From: Verrucomicrobiales bacterium
GTDB taxonomy: Bacteria > Verrucomicrobiota > Verrucomicrobiia > Verrucomicrobiales > DEV007
Assembly: GCA_002708885.1 (NCBI GenBank)
Contig: PAPL01000091.1
Coordinates: forward strand, 1-16,850
Reading direction: 5' to 3'
Length of the DNA stretch: 16,850 nt
A model generated the notes under the pieces. It was not told where the DNA came from and made no database searches. It saw only the letters and a program-made list of their open reading frames with translations. Shown here one piece after another: positions 14,560 through 16,850 of this stretch. Position numbers and translations under genes: made by a program. The first letter of the stretch is position 1. Every line of letters starts with the position of its first letter.

Positions 14560-14631
14560 AATTAGATTAAAGACTCTAATTCTTTATTTAGCGAATAAAT
14601 AAAGGGTGTCTAATACAAACTATCCTCTAAT
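14560..14631. repeat. Cluster of TCTAAT hexamers between dnaA and dnaN
   Basis: TCTAAT occurs at 14575-14580, 14609-14614 and 14626-14631, and its complement ATTAGA at 14561-14566. The first pair forms a 7-bp inverted repeat (AATTAGA/TCTAATT). Four copies in 72 bases of AT-rich sequence is noticeable but not proof of a protein site. Confidence 0.35.
14582..14604. repeat. 9-bp perfect hairpin in the dnaA-dnaN gap
   Basis: CTTTATTTA (14582-14590) pairs exactly with TAAATAAAG (14596-14604) around GCGAA. In the dnaA-to-dnaN transcript no T run follows, so it is unlikely to be an intrinsic terminator. It might modulate expression between the two genes, or be part of an origin region. Confidence 0.45.
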
Positions 14632-14677
14632 GGAGAAAGAGGCCAATAAACCAAGCCCAATAAAGCTGACTTGACCT

Positions 14678-16108
14678 CTAAACACTAGATAATCGGCCGC
14701 TTAAAATACTTACTTTTTGTCGGACGTCCTGAGACTTTTCCATGCTGGTTTCTACTTTTTTAACAGCATGAATGACCGTGCCGTGATCTCGCCCAAAAGC
14801 CCTGCCTATTTCAACGAGGGAATGATCTGTCATAGTCCTCGACAAATACATCGCCACTTGTCGAGCAAAGGCCACGTCTGACCGGCGGCCTCTAGCTGTC
14901 ATATCCGCTATCCTTACATCAAAATGCAAAGCTACCTCCTTTTGGATAGAAGGTATTGTTACTCGACGCCTACCCTCCTCACGCAAAATATCCTTTAACA
15001 ACCCTTCAATTACCTCATCAGTTAATGACTTCCCGCTTAAGGAAGAATAACTTGCCAATCGCATCATTGCGCCCTCAAGACGGCGCACACTTTTCCTGAT
15101 ACGATCGGCGAGAAATTCGACAATGCGATCCTCTAATGACACTTTCCACATAGCCATTTTTTTACGCAAAATAGCTAAACGAGTCTCTACATCAGGTAAT
15201 TCCAAACCCGCTGTGAGCCCCCATTCACACCGTGAAACTATACGCTCTTCAAGATCTGATATTTCTGCAGCGGGACGATCACTGGTTAAAACAATATGAC
15301 GTCGACCATCGCAAATCATATTAAATGTATGGAAAAATTCTTCTTGGGACTTTTCCTTGCCAGCCAGAAAATGAATATCATCAACCAAAAGTAAGTCAGC
15401 TTTCCTGTATCGGTTACGAAATTTTGATAATGAATTATTTTGAATTGCCTCAATGAACTCATTAGTGAACTGCTCACAAGTCATATAAACAATTTTAGTT
15501 TTCGGATTTCGTTTCACGTGCTCATAACCGATCGCATGAAGCAAATGGGTTTTTCCTAATCCCGGCCCCCCCCAAATAAATAAAGGATTATAACCCTCTG
15601 AGCTACCTTTTGATACCGCGTGAGCTGCGGCACAAGCATATTCATTATTTGAACCAACTACAAAAGTATCAAACCTGTGATTTCTATTAAGGCCAATTTT
15701 TCTGGTAATCTTTTCTATCTGATCATTGGAAGGATTAATCGCCACTGGTTCTTTACGAGATCTTATTGGATTACGCGCGGCAGGCAGAGCTTCCAACGTT
15801 TTCCCCGGCATTGTTTCTGAATCATCGGAAATCGCCTCGCTATTAGACTCAATTTCTCCTGATCCTATTTCCCAGTTAATCTTGCGAGGCTGACCCAGAA
15901 CTTCAGTCACAGCATGATTGAGAATAGCCAAGTAATTGGAATCAATCCACAATCCATATATATGATTAGGAACAAAGACTCTTAAGTTATTTTCATCGGC
16001 CTCTATTAATTCGGTCGAAGAGAACCAACGGCGAAAAGTATCTGCACTGACCTGCTCTCTTACCTTCGAACAGATCTCTTTCCAGATAGTGTTAAGTTCG
16101 TCTGCCAT
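14678..16108 (-). CDS. dnaA: Chromosomal replication initiator protein DnaA
   Basis: The 476-residue protein has the four DnaA domains. Domain I (about 1-80) begins MADELNTIWKEICSKV, and a variable linker (about 80-140) follows. The AAA+ domain opens at FDTFVVGSNNEYACAA and has Walker A GGPGLGKTH (180-188), Walker B LLLVDDIHFL (239-248) and the arginine-containing ERIVSRCEWG (288-297). The C-terminal DNA-binding domain (about 380-476) contains the signature IGRAFGRDHGTVIHAVKKV (434-452). DnaA-ATP binds DnaA boxes and opens the origin. The ATG at 16108 has AGG five bases upstream. A 12-mer shared with ftsH lies at 16129-16140. It heads the dnaA-dnaN unit, and a 449-base gap lies upstream. Confidence 0.98.
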   Translation of the reverse strand: MADELNTIWKEICSKVREQVSADTFRRWFSSTELIEADENNLRVFVPNHIYGLWIDSNYLAILNHAVTEVLGQPRKINWEIGSGEIESNSEAISDDSETMPGKTLEALPAARNPIRSRKEPVAINPSNDQIEKITRKIGLNRNHRFDTFVVGSNNEYACAAAHAVSKGSSEGYNPLFIWGGPGLGKTHLLHAIGYEHVKRNPKTKIVYMTCEQFTNEFIEAIQNNSLSKFRNRYRKADLLLVDDIHFLAGKEKSQEEFFHTFNMICDGRRHIVLTSDRPAAEISDLEERIVSRCEWGLTAGLELPDVETRLAILRKKMAMWKVSLEDRIVEFLADRIRKSVRRLEGAMMRLASYSSLSGKSLTDEVIEGLLKDILREEGRRRVTIPSIQKEVALHFDVRIADMTARGRRSDVAFARQVAMYLSRTMTDHSLVEIGRAFGRDHGTVIHAVKKVETSMEKSQDVRQKVSILSGRLSSV

Positions 16109-16557
16109 TTTTACCTGATCAGCAGATGTGAAAACTTAAAGATGCTTTTACTAAATTTTTTCTATATAAAAAATATTTTTGTCGGCCTTGAATCTTCATA
16201 AGTTGTGCTGAGCTCTAAAATCCTAATCTTTTGAATTGGTCTACTTAGTGTCCTCATGTTGGTCAAATATCCACTTTAATTTAAAAAGGATATTTCGAAC
16301 AATAAGTGGGGGTGAGATTATTTGGTTTCTTCGCCCCAAATGCCAAAATCTTAGTGACACTTTAAGAAAAAAAATTCCTGTTCCTATGCTTGCAGGATAA
16401 TTTATAAACATATGGAAAATTTGAATTAATTTTCATAATTTCACAATCTCTTGGAAATCCATAACCACCGCCCATGGATGGCCCCGTAAATTCCCCTTCA
16501 AATACAGGTTTTGAGGATTCTCCGTCACTCTAATTAACAACCCACTCAGAAGCCATG
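16109..16557. other. 449-base non-coding gap upstream of dnaA
   Basis: No gene is supported here. The part next to dnaA is very AT-rich: 16151-16180 has hardly any G or C and includes the perfect palindrome AAAAATATTTTT (16169-16180). The 12-mer TTTAAGTTTTCA (dnaA strand) lies at 16129-16140. An inverted repeat ATTTGG/CCAAAT occurs at 16320-16341. I found no copy of TTATNCACA or its complement; TTATAAACA at 16402-16410 is the nearest. The dnaA promoter must be here, but I cannot place it, and an origin function is possible but unproven. Confidence 0.5.
16367..16397 (-). terminator. Possible intrinsic terminator of the transporter gene
   Basis: Read on the minus strand, TCCTG (complement of 16393-16397) pairs with CAGGA (complement of 16376-16380) across a 12-base loop, followed almost at once by eight T residues (16374-16367). 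It lies about 160 bases beyond the transporter stop. The stem is only 5 bp, so this is weak. Confidence 0.3.
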
Positions 16558-16850
16558 TCAGATGGAATCATGCTTTTTAACTGGAAATAAGAATCCAGCC
16601 CCAAGTGTGATTAAACAAGTCACTGGCCACATCCAAGCATAGTTGACAACTGGCGAAATCCCTGAAGAAGTCACTTCAATAGGTAACCATTTATAGCTGA
16701 GTAAGTTGTCCTCAGAAATCCAATTAAGATTAATCATAATGTTATAAATATCGACTCGGACAAGCAAAACCATAAATATTGAAATTATACAGCCTATGAA
16801 CAAACCTCGGGCTGAGGATCTTCTCCTATGAGCTAGTAATGCAGCCAAGA
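16558..16850 (-). CDS. C-terminal end of a membrane transporter, probably sodium:solute symporter family
   Basis: The last 97 codons of a gene that starts beyond the right edge are present; the TTG at 16846-16848 is just an internal codon. Two hydrophobic segments are seen, GLFIGCIISIFMVLLVRVDI (about residues 16-35) and VVNYAWMWPVTCLITLGAGF (about 67-86). An Arg-rich cytoplasmic turn precedes the first, and a short polar tail follows the second. The closing pattern, with a tryptophan-rich loop before the final segment, fits the C-terminus of SSS-family Na+/solute symporters, but no diagnostic motif is in view. The substrate cannot be told. Confidence 0.5.
   Translation of the reverse strand, partial: LAALLAHRRRSSARGLFIGCIISIFMVLLVRVDIYNIMINLNWISEDNLLSYKWLPIEVTSSGISPVVNYAWMWPVTCLITLGAGFLFPVKKHDSI

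Noticed and set aside
16402..16410. TTATAAACA as a DnaA box.
   Set aside because: Two mismatches to TTATCCACA and isolated; not enough to call a box.

Overview
The window is a compact, AT-rich bacterial chromosome segment whose core is the dnaA-dnaN replication-initiation locus. The gene mix suggests a Gram-negative bacterium of the PVC group, most likely Verrucomicrobia (Opitutia-like). Supporting signs are the long plant/cyanobacterial-type IspH, a lysine/alanine-rich histone H1-like protein, a DxIxLKDGxxLxG-type exported protein, a Kdo/lipid A-type acyltransferase and many starts without a clear Shine-Dalgarno. The lineage is an inference; no rRNA or other decisive marker is present.

Layout, left to right. 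(1) 1-3510, mostly minus strand: the 5' end of a histone H1-like gene, then ispH (isoprenoid precursors), a YkuD-type L,D-transpeptidase lipoprotein (peptidoglycan cross-linking) and an M42-like metallo-aminopeptidase. (2) 3545-6576: an LpxL/HtrB-type acyltransferase convergent with ftsH, with interlocked stop codons. FtsH homologues control lipid A synthesis in enterobacteria, but no such link is shown here. (3) 6836-10462: an ABCG-type half-transporter with unusual ATPase loops, convergent (again with interlocked stops) with a two-gene minus-strand unit made of a ParA/MinD-type ATPase and a partner that looks like a roadblock/LC7 protein. A 22-codon ORF with a good Shine-Dalgarno lies directly ahead of the ATPase, whose own GTG start has none. 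(4) 10721-13377, plus strand: an exported coiled-coil membrane protein, then hisB and hisH. (5) 13406-16108, minus strand: dnaN downstream of dnaA, with hairpins and short repeats between them. (6) 16109-16850: a 449-base gap without canonical DnaA boxes, then the 3' end of a membrane transporter, probably a sodium:solute symporter.

Most of the window is housekeeping. The best candidate for something not well described is the ParA-like ATPase plus roadblock-like partner with its possible leader ORF. Next are the ABC protein with substituted Q- and D-loops and a 12-base sequence shared at nearly the same distance upstream of ftsH and dnaA. No CRISPR array, insertion sequence, tRNA or rRNA was seen.
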